Below are positions 56,632-64,000 of a stretch of 64,000 nucleotides of DNA, piece by piece (positions within the stretch are counted from its first letter, which is position 1; the number at the start of each line of letters is the position of its first letter). Under the pieces are notes generated by a model that saw only the letters and a program-made list of their open reading frames with translations, made no database searches and had not been told where the DNA came from. Source of the stretch: Clostridia bacterium (GTDB lineage: Bacteria; Bacillota; Clostridia; Christensenellales; Aristaeellaceae); contig JAFYOR010000022.1 in NCBI GenBank assembly GCA_017547805.1, positions 29,279 through 93,278 of the forward strand, read 5' to 3'. A program made the translations under genes and the position numbers.

Positions 56632-57462
56632 TCAGCACCCTGCCCCGGCATTCAGGGAAATCGTCCCTTCAGCGTTCTTTCGGGCAAGGATCAGGGAATA
56701 ATGGGTGGTGAATTCATCGCCCAGATCAAGTCCCAGCCGGTTCTGCGCGTCGTAACGGCACCACGGCAGAATATACCGGCTGGAGAGGATCGGCGCGTAT
56801 TCGCCCGCGGGATCAAGCAGCGCGTGCAGGTCCTCCATCGTGTAGGAGAAGTAATTCTCCTCGCATTCCCGCTTCCAGTTTTCCGTGTACTTGTATTTGA
56901 GGATCAGGTGCGCAAGATTGCGCCGGATGCTCACAGAGCCCCACTGCCGCTCAAAATCCTGCAGCTGGTATTCCGGCAGCCGCTGCCTGATCCGCTCCGT
57001 CGCAGCATCGCTGACCCGCGCGCCGTCGTCATCGCTCGCGTACATCATGTCCCGGGCAACCAGATACCCGGGCGCGATCTGCCCGATCAGCCGGGTGATC
57101 ATCGCACGGTCGCAGTCGTAATGGAAGATCTCATGCAGCACGGAGGAGAAATTGACGGCGATGCGCCTGCGCTCAATTCCCAGTTCGTCAATCATGCGGA
57201 GCATTTCATCCGCATCGCTGAAAAACCATGTGTTTTCGCTGCGCCGCAGGTTTGCCTGCGCGATCATCTCCGGGTCAATATCAAACCCGATAAAGCACAT
57301 CGCCGGAAAGAGCGAGTGCAGGAAGCGGATCAGCGAGCCGTCCGCGCAGCCGTAGTCGATGATCAGCTCCGTCCCGGGCACCTTATCCATGAAGAACGCC
57401 TTGTCCCACATGGAGCGGCGCATTCTGTCGTTGTATACGCTGTAATTTTCAATCTGTGCCAT
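56632..57462 (-). CDS. Class I SAM-dependent methyltransferase
   Basis: 276 residues. Motif I ELIIDYGCADGSLIRFL near 33-49, FIGFDIDPEMIAQA (acidic loop binding the ribose) near 58-71 and NFSSVLHEIFHYD near 104. An extended C-terminal part (WKRECEENYFSYTMEDLHAL) may give specificity. It sits between pncA and pncB in an NrtR-headed operon, an unusual place that suggests a substrate tied to NAD or nicotinate, but the sequence itself does not prove it. Confidence 0.85.
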   Translation of the reverse strand: MAQIENYSVYNDRMRRSMWDKAFFMDKVPGTELIIDYGCADGSLIRFLHSLFPAMCFIGFDIDPEMIAQANLRRSENTWFFSDADEMLRMIDELGIERRRIAVNFSSVLHEIFHYDCDRAMITRLIGQIAPGYLVARDMMYASDDDGARVSDAATERIRQRLPEYQLQDFERQWGSVSIRRNLAHLILKYKYTENWKRECEENYFSYTMEDLHALLDPAGEYAPILSSRYILPWCRYDAQNRLGLDLGDEFTTHYSLILARKNAEGTISLNAGAGC

Positions 57463-57481
57463 TGCCTTTTCCTTTCGCCCA

Positions 57482-58015
57482 TCAGATCACGTCGATCTGG
57501 CAGCTGCGCATGGTTTCAAGCGCGGCGAGGTGCTTTTCAACCGTCACGCCGGCGCAGCAGGCCTCGCGCACGACGATTCTGGCATCCGGGTAGTGTGCCT
57601 TGAGCAGCAGGGTATTGCTGACCACGCAGATATCCGTGCACAGACCGAGCAGCTCAATCGTCGTGTCCGCCGGTTCTTCCATCATCCCGCCGATGAGTTC
57701 CGGCAGGCGAACGCTGCCGAACGTGGGCTTTTCCAAGAGAATCGCATCGCCCATGGCTTCCACGATTTCATCGCGGATCTTCCAGCCTTCCGTTCCCTTG
57801 ATGCAGTGCTCAACCGGCAGCTTCCTGCCTTCGGGCGTGCTCAGATAATCCTGCGCGTGGGTGTCCAGCGTCGCGATGATCGTTTCCCCATCCATGCGCG
57901 CCGCGCGGATGCGATCAACCACCGCAGGCACGATGGCCTGCGCCTGCGCGCTGCCCAGCGCCGCGTCGATAAAGTCGTTCTGCATATCCACAACAATCAG
58001 GAACTTGTTTGCCAT
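57482..58015 (-). CDS. pncA: Nicotinamidase / isochorismatase-fold hydrolase
   Basis: 177 residues. It converts nicotinamide to nicotinate. Catalytic triad visible: Asp in VVDMQNDFID near 10, Lys in LPVEHCIKGTEGW near 75 and Cys in LLGLCTDICVVSN near 125. Metal ligands probably Asp and His in TLDTHAQDY near 50. CAGGAGG before the ATG at 58015. Second gene of the NAD salvage operon, 32 bases after nrtR. Confidence 0.93.
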   Translation of the reverse strand: MANKFLIVVDMQNDFIDAALGSAQAQAIVPAVVDRIRAARMDGETIIATLDTHAQDYLSTPEGRKLPVEHCIKGTEGWKIRDEIVEAMGDAILLEKPTFGSVRLPELIGGMMEEPADTTIELLGLCTDICVVSNTLLLKAHYPDARIVVREACCAGVTVEKHLAALETMRSCQIDVI

Positions 58016-58047
58016 ATTTCTGACCTCCTGCATTATCCTTATCGGTT

Positions 58048-58758
58048 TCATGGAATGTAGCGGTAGAGCACCGCCGGGCGGCCCCGTCCGCTTTTCTGTA
58101 TATCCTCCGTCTGGCTGATATGACCCGTCGTTTCATACCGGGCAAGGATGGAACGGCGGAAATTACTCTTATCCATCTCCTCGCCAAGCACCGCCTCAAA
58201 GATCATCTGCAGCTCCCGCAGGGAAAACGCATCCGTACTCTGCAGGAAATGGAAACCCACATCGGTGTAAGAGATCTTGCCCTGCAGGCGGCGGATGCCC
58301 GTCCGGATGATCTGACCGTGATCAAACGCCAGCTGCGGCCCGTCCAAAAGAATCGTTTCCGGCCCAACCAAAGCCGACTGCTTCGCGTCATCGCACACCG
58401 TGAAGCATGCAAGCTTCACCTCTTCACGCGTCAGGCAGCCTTCAAGCCGCTGCCATGGCACCAGCACCAGATACGCGATGGAAATCACCCGCCCGCGAGG
58501 ATCGCGGCTGACGTCGGTGAATGTGAACAGCTGCTCTCTGTACGCGCCATCGATGGGAAGCATCTCGCGCAGCAGGCTTTCTGCTGCCGTTTCCGCAGAT
58601 TCCTCCAGCGGAAGCAGATGCCCCGGCAGCGCCCAGCACCCCGCGCAGGGTGCCTGCGGCCTGCGCGAAAGCAGCACAGCCATCTTTCCGTCGCGCACGG
58701 TGACAATCATCAGGTCGACCGCCACATGAATCTGTGCGGACGCCAGCGTTTTATGCAT
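58048..58758 (-). CDS. nrtR: NrtR-type regulator (Nudix-like sensor plus winged helix)
   Basis: 236 residues. N-terminal Nudix fold (residues 8-140) whose box is broken: the catalytic RExxEE reads REMLPI, so it should bind but not cleave ADP-ribose, as in NrtR repressors. The C-terminal winged helix (about 160-236) contains FRRSILARYETTGHISQTED and the end motif KSGRGRPAVLYRYIP. Start at 58758 with GAGGTG nine bases upstream; upstream GTG/ATG codons overlap the ribosome site. It heads the operon it most likely represses, with candidate operators at the promoter. Confidence 0.9.
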   Translation of the reverse strand: MHKTLASAQIHVAVDLMIVTVRDGKMAVLLSRRPQAPCAGCWALPGHLLPLEESAETAAESLLREMLPIDGAYREQLFTFTDVSRDPRGRVISIAYLVLVPWQRLEGCLTREEVKLACFTVCDDAKQSALVGPETILLDGPQLAFDHGQIIRTGIRRLQGKISYTDVGFHFLQSTDAFSLRELQMIFEAVLGEEMDKSNFRRSILARYETTGHISQTEDIQKSGRGRPAVLYRYIP

Positions 58759-58779
58759 GTGTATCATCACCTCTGCATT

Positions 58780-58862
58780 TAATAGTCATCTTGACCACAA
58801 TTAGATCATACACCACTTTTCAGCATTTGTCAATAATTATTGTTAATTTGACAATAATTATT
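58780..58862 (-). promoter_or_regulatory. Promoter and candidate NrtR operators
   Basis: Minus-strand promoter TTGACA (58833-58828), 17-base spacer, TATGAT (58810-58805). Two 17-base direct repeats, ATTTGTCAATAATTATT (58825-58841) and ATTTGACAATAATTATT (58846-58862), are 21 bases apart (two helix turns); the first covers the -35. A looser inverted repeat AGTCATCTTGACC lies near the transcription start (58783-58795). ADP-ribose-released repression is the expected logic. Confidence 0.65.
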
Positions 58863-58897
58863 TTTGAGCGTTCAAGACGGCGCACGCCCTCTTCGCG

Positions 58898-58937
58898 CAA
58901 AAAAAGCGACGCCCGGCTAAAACCCAGGCATCGCCTT
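58898..58937 (-). terminator. Terminator of the arsR-like/chrA operon
   Basis: On the minus strand GGCGATGCC / GGGCGTCGC (one GU pair) then TTTTTTTG. Confidence 0.85.
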
Positions 58938-59027
58938 ATCCGCTTCCTCAGAAAGATCACGTGCCCCTCCGCGCTGCATGACCCATGCTTTCCGTTTCAC
59001 GGCAAGCACGCATCTGCCATGCAATCA

Positions 59028-59591
59028 TCAGATTCCGTAAACCACAATACCAGCCGCCGCAGAGATCACAATCACAAGAATGGGGGACAATTTCTTTTTT
59101 GCCGCATGCTTGTAGGCAAGCATCGAAGCAGCCAGAATCGCCGTGATGGCAATCGCCCGCACGTTACATGCCACAGCCGTGATCGATCCAAAGCAGTTGC
59201 CAAAGATCATATACACGCCCGTTGCAAGCACAATACCGATAACACAGGGCTTCAGACCGCGCACGACCGCCTGCACATACCGGTTCTTCATCGCTGTTTT
59301 AAGCAAAGCTGTCACCAGCAGGATAATCACAAACGACGGAAACACAACCGCCAGCGTTGCGACAACCGCCCCCAAGAAGCCAGCCTGACTGCTACCAATA
59401 TATGTAGCGAGATTCACCATGATCGGTCCGGGCGTGCTTTCGCTGACCGCAATCATATACGCGAGCATTTCCTCGTTGAGCCAGCCGCAGGACAGAACCA
59501 CATCACGGATCAACGGAATTGCGCCATACGCTCCGCCGAACGCAAAACAGCCGACTTTCAGAAAGCCAAGAAACAAATCAAGATAGATCAC
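59028..59591 (-). CDS. chrA: Chromate transporter half-size subunit, ChrA family
   Basis: 187 residues, five to six helices. Family motif near the N-terminus FGGAYGAIPLIRDVVL and SESTPGPIMVNLATYIG near 50. It overlaps the preceding chrA gene by four bases (ATGA). Half-size ChrA proteins are made in pairs and exist as heterodimers; they export chromate or related oxyanions. Confidence 0.92.
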   Translation of the reverse strand: MIYLDLFLGFLKVGCFAFGGAYGAIPLIRDVVLSCGWLNEEMLAYMIAVSESTPGPIMVNLATYIGSSQAGFLGAVVATLAVVFPSFVIILLVTALLKTAMKNRYVQAVVRGLKPCVIGIVLATGVYMIFGNCFGSITAVACNVRAIAITAILAASMLAYKHAAKKKLSPILVIVISAAAGIVVYGI

Positions 59592-60166
59592 GCCTTTTCA
59601 CCGCCTTTCTGATCGGGCGCGCCGTTGAGAACGAAGATCGTCAAGCTCACAACCGCCGCAATCAGCATAAGACTGATGGAAGAAAAGTTCCATGAAAATA
59701 CATTGATACAAAGCATCGCCATCGCGGAGAAGACCATTATCGCTCTGGGCAGTTTCTTCTTGTTCATTTTCTTCATCATGGTCATCGCAGCATCCAGAAT
59801 CAGGATGCCGACAGCAATCTTGATGCCCTTGAACGCATTGGCAATGATCGTCAACTCCAGAATGTGATCAAAGAACATCGAAACGAGGAAAATCACGGCA
59901 AAAGACGGAACAATCATCCCCAGCGTTGCGACCAGCGCGCCAATAACCCCCGCTTTCTTGTATCCGGTAAAGGTAGCGCAGTTGATGGCGATCGGACCGG
60001 GCGTAGATTCCGCAATGACCGTTATATTCATCATTTCATCATGCGTAATCCATTGCTTTCTTTCCACACAGATATTTTCAATTATAGAAATCATTGCATA
60101 GCCGCCGCCAAAGGTAAACAAGCCGATTTTAGCAAAGGTCAGAAACAAATCAAGCAGGATATTCAC
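59588..60166 (-). CDS. chrA: Chromate transporter half-size subunit, ChrA family
   Basis: 192 residues from the GTG start at 60166, which overlaps the ArsR stop as GTGA and has GGAGGGGGAG upstream. FGGGYAMISIIENICVE near 20 and AESTPGPIAINCATFTGYKK near 50 are the same motifs as in the partner. The two halves are about 30 percent alike, pointing to an old duplication. Confidence 0.92.
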   Translation of the reverse strand: MNILLDLFLTFAKIGLFTFGGGYAMISIIENICVERKQWITHDEMMNITVIAESTPGPIAINCATFTGYKKAGVIGALVATLGMIVPSFAVIFLVSMFFDHILELTIIANAFKGIKIAVGILILDAAMTMMKKMNKKKLPRAIMVFSAMAMLCINVFSWNFSSISLMLIAAVVSLTIFVLNGAPDQKGGEKA

Positions 60167-60492
60167 GTCCGCTCCCCCTCCTTCCTGTATTCGCACTGAC
60201 AGCTCGTCCAATCCCGATCAAGCATCAGGGATGCGCTTCGCATCTGTTCAAACTGCCTCGTCAGATAGTCAACAGCCGCCTGCAGCGGAAGATAATGGGT
60301 GTGGTGGCCGAATTTTTCACCGCAGACCAAACCCGCGTCTTTCATCACCTTCATATGCTGTGAAATTGCCGATTCCGAGACGCCAAACTTTTTGGATAGC
60401 GAACGCACACAATGCTTTCTTTCCAAAAGAGCCTGAAAGATTCTCAAACGCATCGGCTCGCCCAATGCTTTGAGCATACGTTCCAGTTCCAT
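60163..60492 (-). CDS. ArsR-family transcriptional regulator
   Basis: 109 residues. Winged helix: LGEPMRLRIFQALLERKHCV then LSKKFGVSESAISQHMKVMK (recognition helix SESAISQHMKVM). Cys residues in RKHCVRS near 29, near 57 and at the C-terminus (SCQC) could bind a metal or sense oxidation, but the classical ELCVCDL motif is absent. It heads the chrA pair and overlaps it by four bases; a near-perfect inverted repeat spans its promoter. Confidence 0.9.
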   Translation of the reverse strand: MELERMLKALGEPMRLRIFQALLERKHCVRSLSKKFGVSESAISQHMKVMKDAGLVCGEKFGHHTHYLPLQAAVDYLTRQFEQMRSASLMLDRDWTSCQCEYRKEGERT

Positions 60493-60505
60493 CCTGACCC
60501 TCCGT

Positions 60506-60564
60506 TTGATTCAGTATTGGCTTAATTATACCGTCGTCATTTATTTAAGTCAATACTTAATCAA
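60506..60564 (-). promoter_or_regulatory. Promoter with flanking 20-base inverted repeat, ArsR operator
   Basis: Promoter on the minus strand: TTGACT (60553-60548), 17-base spacer, TATAAT (60530-60525). Arms TTGATTCAGTATTGGCTTAA (60506-60525) and TTAAGTCAATACTTAATCAA (60545-60564) match in 18 of 20 positions and bracket the promoter. A repressor bound to both arms would block it fully. Confidence 0.8.
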
Positions 60565-60603
60565 AATACGTCAAGAACGCCTTGCGCATCCCTGCATACA
60601 CGA

Positions 60604-60647
60604 GAATCGGGAAGCAGCATGATACAGTTCATGCCGCTTCCCGATTC
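60604..60647 (-). terminator. Hairpin downstream of the TIGR04086 gene
   Basis: GAATCGGGAAGC / GCTTCCCGATTC, perfect 12-base arms, 20-base loop. The following run (TCTCGTG) is poor in T, so termination is likely but not certain. Confidence 0.55.
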
Positions 60648-60706
60648 CTGTAAGCCTGTTTTCCCAAAACTTCTCTGCTCCCGTATTTCGCCGCTTGCGG
60701 TGCGGT

Positions 60707-61141
60707 TCAGGCTGCTTTCCCCGTTGTCAGAATCATCGCAAACAAGCCGCCCGCTGCGAGCCCCATCCCAAGATCCGCCAGATATGCCATCATATCCGGC
60801 GACTTGCCCATCAGCAAACTGCATACGACGATCCCCATTGTCATGTACAAAAGCCCTGTCACGCAGCCGCGCATCGGACCGCCGCCATGCTGAATCGCCG
60901 TTGCAACCGCCGCGAGAATCGCCACAAACTTGACGACCTGATTGATCGCCGTCACCGCACGGTCGCTGGCATCCCACCAGCTCAGCAGCAGCGCAAATAC
61001 CGCCACGCAGATCACCGTGATGCTCGCGCCGATCAGCACGCCCTTCATCACTGACGCCAGCGCATGGTCTCCCCGCCTGCCTTTTCGCTTCGCGCTCTTT
61101 CGCATCGACCGTGTGAATGAATCAATGCCCTGCTGGCTCAT
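60707..61141 (-). CDS. TIGR04086-family membrane protein
   Basis: 144 residues. Basic N-terminus (RSMRKSAKRKGRRGDH) and four membrane helices (LIGASITVICVAVFALLLSW, FVAILAAVATAIQHGGG, GCVTGLLYMTMGIVVCSLLM, LGMGLAAGGLFAMILT). The family is found in Clostridia next to yajC/tgt, as here; in many of them a SCIFF peptide gene follows, but none was found. AAAAGGGG before the ATG. Function unknown. Confidence 0.85.
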   Translation of the reverse strand: MSQQGIDSFTRSMRKSAKRKGRRGDHALASVMKGVLIGASITVICVAVFALLLSWWDASDRAVTAINQVVKFVAILAAVATAIQHGGGPMRGCVTGLLYMTMGIVVCSLLMGKSPDMMAYLADLGMGLAAGGLFAMILTTGKAA

Positions 61142-61162
61142 ATCAGCACCCCTTTTTCATGC

Positions 61163-61208
61163 AAAAAATCCCGCCTCGTCACGGTCAACCCTATGACGAA
61201 ACGGGATT
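61163..61208 (-). terminator. Terminator of yajC
   Basis: On the minus strand AATCCCGTTTCGTCA pairs with TGACGAGGCGGGATT (two GU pairs), then TTTTGC. Confidence 0.85.
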
Positions 61209-61309
61209 CTTTATGCTTTGTTTGCCCTTTTTCCGCACCGCCGCGCTCACGTGTGCAAAAGTCTGCCTTCACACAACGCATCGGCGGATGTCGGTCCGCG
61301 GAACGCTGA

Positions 61310-61681
61310 TCAGATCAGCGTCTCGGCGTCGTTGGAGATGGACAGGGTGTCGATGTTCTTGACCGCCCAGCGAGCGAGCTTCATCTGGGTCTTCGCCTCG
61401 CCGCACTCAATGGTCAGCACGTCGTCCTTGATGCGGACGATGGTGCCGTAGAAGCCGCCGATGGTGCAGATGCGGTCGCCGACCTTGAGGTTCTTGAGCA
61501 TGTTCTGCGCTTCCTTATCCTTCTTGCGCTGCGGACGGATGAGGGTGAAGTAGAACACGACGAAAATCAGGATCATCGGCAGCAGCTGAACGAGCATGAC
61601 GATGAACTGCGCGCCCGCGCCGATTTCCTCCGTGCCGTTAGCGGCAGCCTCGGCCAGCATGTTGAGCAGAGAATAATTCAT
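61310..61681 (-). CDS. yajC: Preprotein translocase accessory protein YajC
   Basis: 123 residues. One membrane helix (FIVMLVQLLPMILIFVVFYF) followed by LIRPQRKKDKEAQNML, the YajC hallmark, and a small beta-rich cytosolic domain (LKVGDRICTIGGFYGTIVRI). It associates with SecDF in protein export. Start at 61681 with AAAGGTAGG. Lies downstream of tgt on the same strand, but has its own promoter. Confidence 0.95.
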   Translation of the reverse strand: MNYSLLNMLAEAAANGTEEIGAGAQFIVMLVQLLPMILIFVVFYFTLIRPQRKKDKEAQNMLKNLKVGDRICTIGGFYGTIVRIKDDVLTIECGEAKTQMKLARWAVKNIDTLSISNDAETLI

Positions 61682-61719
61682 GGGAAAAGACCTACCTTTC
61701 AAATATCATACAATTGATA

Positions 61720-61748
61720 ATTATAGCGTGTTTTATGAGAAACTGCAA
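61720..61748 (-). promoter_or_regulatory. Promoter of yajC
   Basis: Minus strand: TTGCAG (61748-61743), 17-base spacer, TATAAT (61725-61720). Confidence 0.75.
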
Positions 61749-61774
61749 GTATTGATTGCAATTTCAGCGGTTGA

Positions 61775-61845
61775 CCTTTGGGGATTTCATCCCCAAACCC
61801 CGACAAGGGATTTCATCCCTTGACCCTTCTTCGCTTCGCGCAGTA
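61775..61845 (+). repeat. Family A hairpin repeat upstream of yajC
   Basis: TTGGGGATTTCATCCCCAA followed by CAAGGGATTTCATCCCTTG and CTTCTTCGCTTCGCGCAG. The first hairpin has been duplicated with a changed stem, keeping the loop ATTTCAT. Confidence 0.75.
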
Positions 61846-61872
61846 TAAAGCAACTGTTCATGCAATCCGCTG

Positions 61873-62247
61873 CTTTAGCCACGCCAAGCCGCTTGAAACG
61901 CATAAGCCGGGCTCCGGAGCGCCCTTTGCGCGTGCGGAACCATTTGAGGCAAGGCGAAGCGATGCGGGTGCGGGCACAGCCCGCCACCGTTCTTTAGCCA
62001 CGCCAAGCTGCTCATTCCGCTCAAGCCGGGCTCCGGAGCGCCCTTTGCGCGCACGGAGCCATTTGAGGCAAGGCGAAGCGATGCGGGTGTGGGCACAGCC
62101 CGCCACCGTTCTTTAGCCACGCCAAGCTGCTCATTCCGCTCAAGCTGGGCTCCGGAGCGCCCTTTGCGCGCGCGGAGCCATTTGAGGCAAGGCGAAGCGA
62201 TGCGGGTGCGGGCACAGCCCGTCGATGCGGATACGGGCACAGCCCGC
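61873..62247 (-). repeat. 119-bp tandem repeat, three copies, downstream of tgt (family B composite)
   Basis: Units start at 61873, 61992 and 62111 (exact 119-base period). Copies 2 and 3 differ at only a few bases; copy 1 is more diverged near GCTTGAAACG. Each contains GGCTCCGGAGCGCCC, TTTGAGGCAAGGCGAAGCGA and GCGGG(T)GCGGGCACAGCCCGC. The last palindrome (62233-62247) touches the TAA of tgt with no gap. The frames that stay open through it are repeat artefacts, not genes. Confidence 0.9.
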
Positions 62248-63405
<1,158 letters not shown>

Positions 63406-63414
63406 TCATTCCAA

Positions 63415-64000
63415 TCAGTCGGTGATAAATGTGGCGTCGCCGAAAGAAAAGAATCTGTATCTTTCCTCTACGGCGGTTTCATACATCGCAAGCGCCTGTT
63501 CGCGGCCCATCATCGCGGAGATGAGCATCAGCAGCGTGCTCTGGGGCAGATGGAAATTGGTAATCAGCGCATCCACCGCCTTAATCTTCACACCCGGGGT
63601 AATAAAGATCTGCGTAAAGCCGCTGCCCGGGTGTACAACGCCGTCCTCGGTCGCGACCGTCTCCAGCGTACGCACGCTCGTGGTGCCGACGCAGACAATG
63701 CGCCCGCCGCGCTTTCGCGCCGCGTTGATCGCTTCCGCCTGCTCGGGCGTAACCTCGTAATACTCGCTGTGCATATGGTGGTTGGATACATCCTCCTCCT
63801 TCACCGGGCGGAAGGTACCCAGACACACATGCAAAAGTACCGGCACAACCTCAATGCCCTTTGCCTTTACGCGCTCAAGCAGCTCGGGCGTAAAATGCAG
63901 GCCAGCCGTCGGCGCAGCCGCGCTGCCGTCCACCTTGGCGTAAACGGTCTGGTAGCGCGTCTTATCCTCCAGCTTTTCGTGGATATACGGCGGCAAGGGC
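63415..64000 (-). CDS. queA: S-adenosylmethionine:tRNA ribosyltransferase-isomerase, C-terminal part (runs off right edge)
   Basis: The last 194 codons; the gene begins beyond base 64000. It makes epoxyqueuosine from preQ1-tRNA and SAM. Recognised by [81 protein letters not shown] and [20 protein letters not shown], the standard QueA C-terminal half. It is followed by tgt, the usual queuosine gene pair. Confidence 0.96.
   Translation of the reverse strand, partial: PLPPYIHEKLEDKTRYQTVYAKVDGSAAAPTAGLHFTPELLERVKAKGIEVVPVLLHVCLGTFRPVKEEDVSNHHMHSEYYEVTPEQAEAINAARKRGGRIVCVGTTSVRTLETVATEDGVVHPGSGFTQIFITPGVKIKAVDALITNFHLPQSTLLMLISAMMGREQALAMYETAVEERYRFFSFGDATFITD

Noticed and set aside
60493-60706. 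SCIFF six-cysteine peptide gene expected next to TIGR04086
   Set aside because: No small cysteine-rich frame found; the space holds only the ArsR promoter and a hairpin.

Overview
The window looks like chromosome of a spore-forming, gut-type Clostridia (Bacillota). It carries an uninterrupted sporulation sigma factor of the SigK type, elongation factor P next to a CD1247-type acidic zinc-ribbon protein, obgE-yhbY, rpsF-ssb-rpsR, and yajC-tgt-queA, all with strong AGGAGG ribosome sites and TTGACA-17-TATAAT promoters. Base composition is GC-rich for the group. A few stretches are visibly AT-richer (26.4-27.2 kb, 41.8-42.5 kb, 46.7-47.6 kb). I cannot name the genus.

Layout. 0-4.4 kb: secreted SH3/VanW protein, CD1247-like protein, efp, sigK, peroxiredoxin, all on the minus strand. 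4.4-18.7 kb: a glycan-use locus. A solute-binding protein and an Opp-type ABC transporter lead a minus-strand operon that continues through a HAD phosphatase, GH105, GH38, a polysaccharide-lyase-like protein and a YczE-type membrane protein; a divergent AraC regulator sits at its head. 18.8-24 kb: an MFS transporter, a siderophore/cobalamin-type ABC importer and an SRAP (YedK) DNA-crosslink protein. 24.2-27.6 kb: three secreted proteins that mix leucine-rich repeats with DnaJ-type zinc ribbons, each on a duplicated promoter/terminator cassette. 28-38 kb: mutT-azlCD, a secreted transglutaminase, a heterodimeric ABC exporter, the CCA-adding enzyme, a DUF4397 protein and an Mbeg1-like lipase. 38.6-41.7 kb: an operon of two esterases and an ATP-grasp enzyme with a highly structured 343-base gap inside. 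41.8-47.6 kb: acetyltransferases (one AAC(6')-like), an MFS exporter, an XRE/TPR regulator and small genes. 47.7-51 kb: housekeeping genes. 51.6-58.8 kb: a PARG-like macrodomain protein, a divergent PurA paralogue in an operon with a VWA protein and an unknown protein, and an NrtR-led NAD salvage operon (pncA, methyltransferase, pncB). 59-60.6 kb: ArsR plus a two-gene chromate transporter with a clear operator. 60.7-64 kb: TIGR04086, yajC, tgt and queA.

The most striking non-coding signal is a set of palindromic repeats. One family (GCGGGCTGTGCCCGC) starts 0-2 bases after the TAA stop codon of five different genes, always in the gene's own direction. Another is carried by two MITE-like elements with inverted ends and TTA target duplications; in both, one copy of the duplicated TTA is the stop codon of the neighbouring gene. 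Tandem arrays of 97, 119 and about 162 bp are built from the same modules.

The best candidates for undescribed systems are: the PurA-like/VWA/unknown operon beside the PARG-like gene and the NrtR operon; the LRR/zinc-ribbon secreted trio; the esterase-esterase-ATP-grasp operon with its structured spacer; and the stop-codon-abutting repeats.
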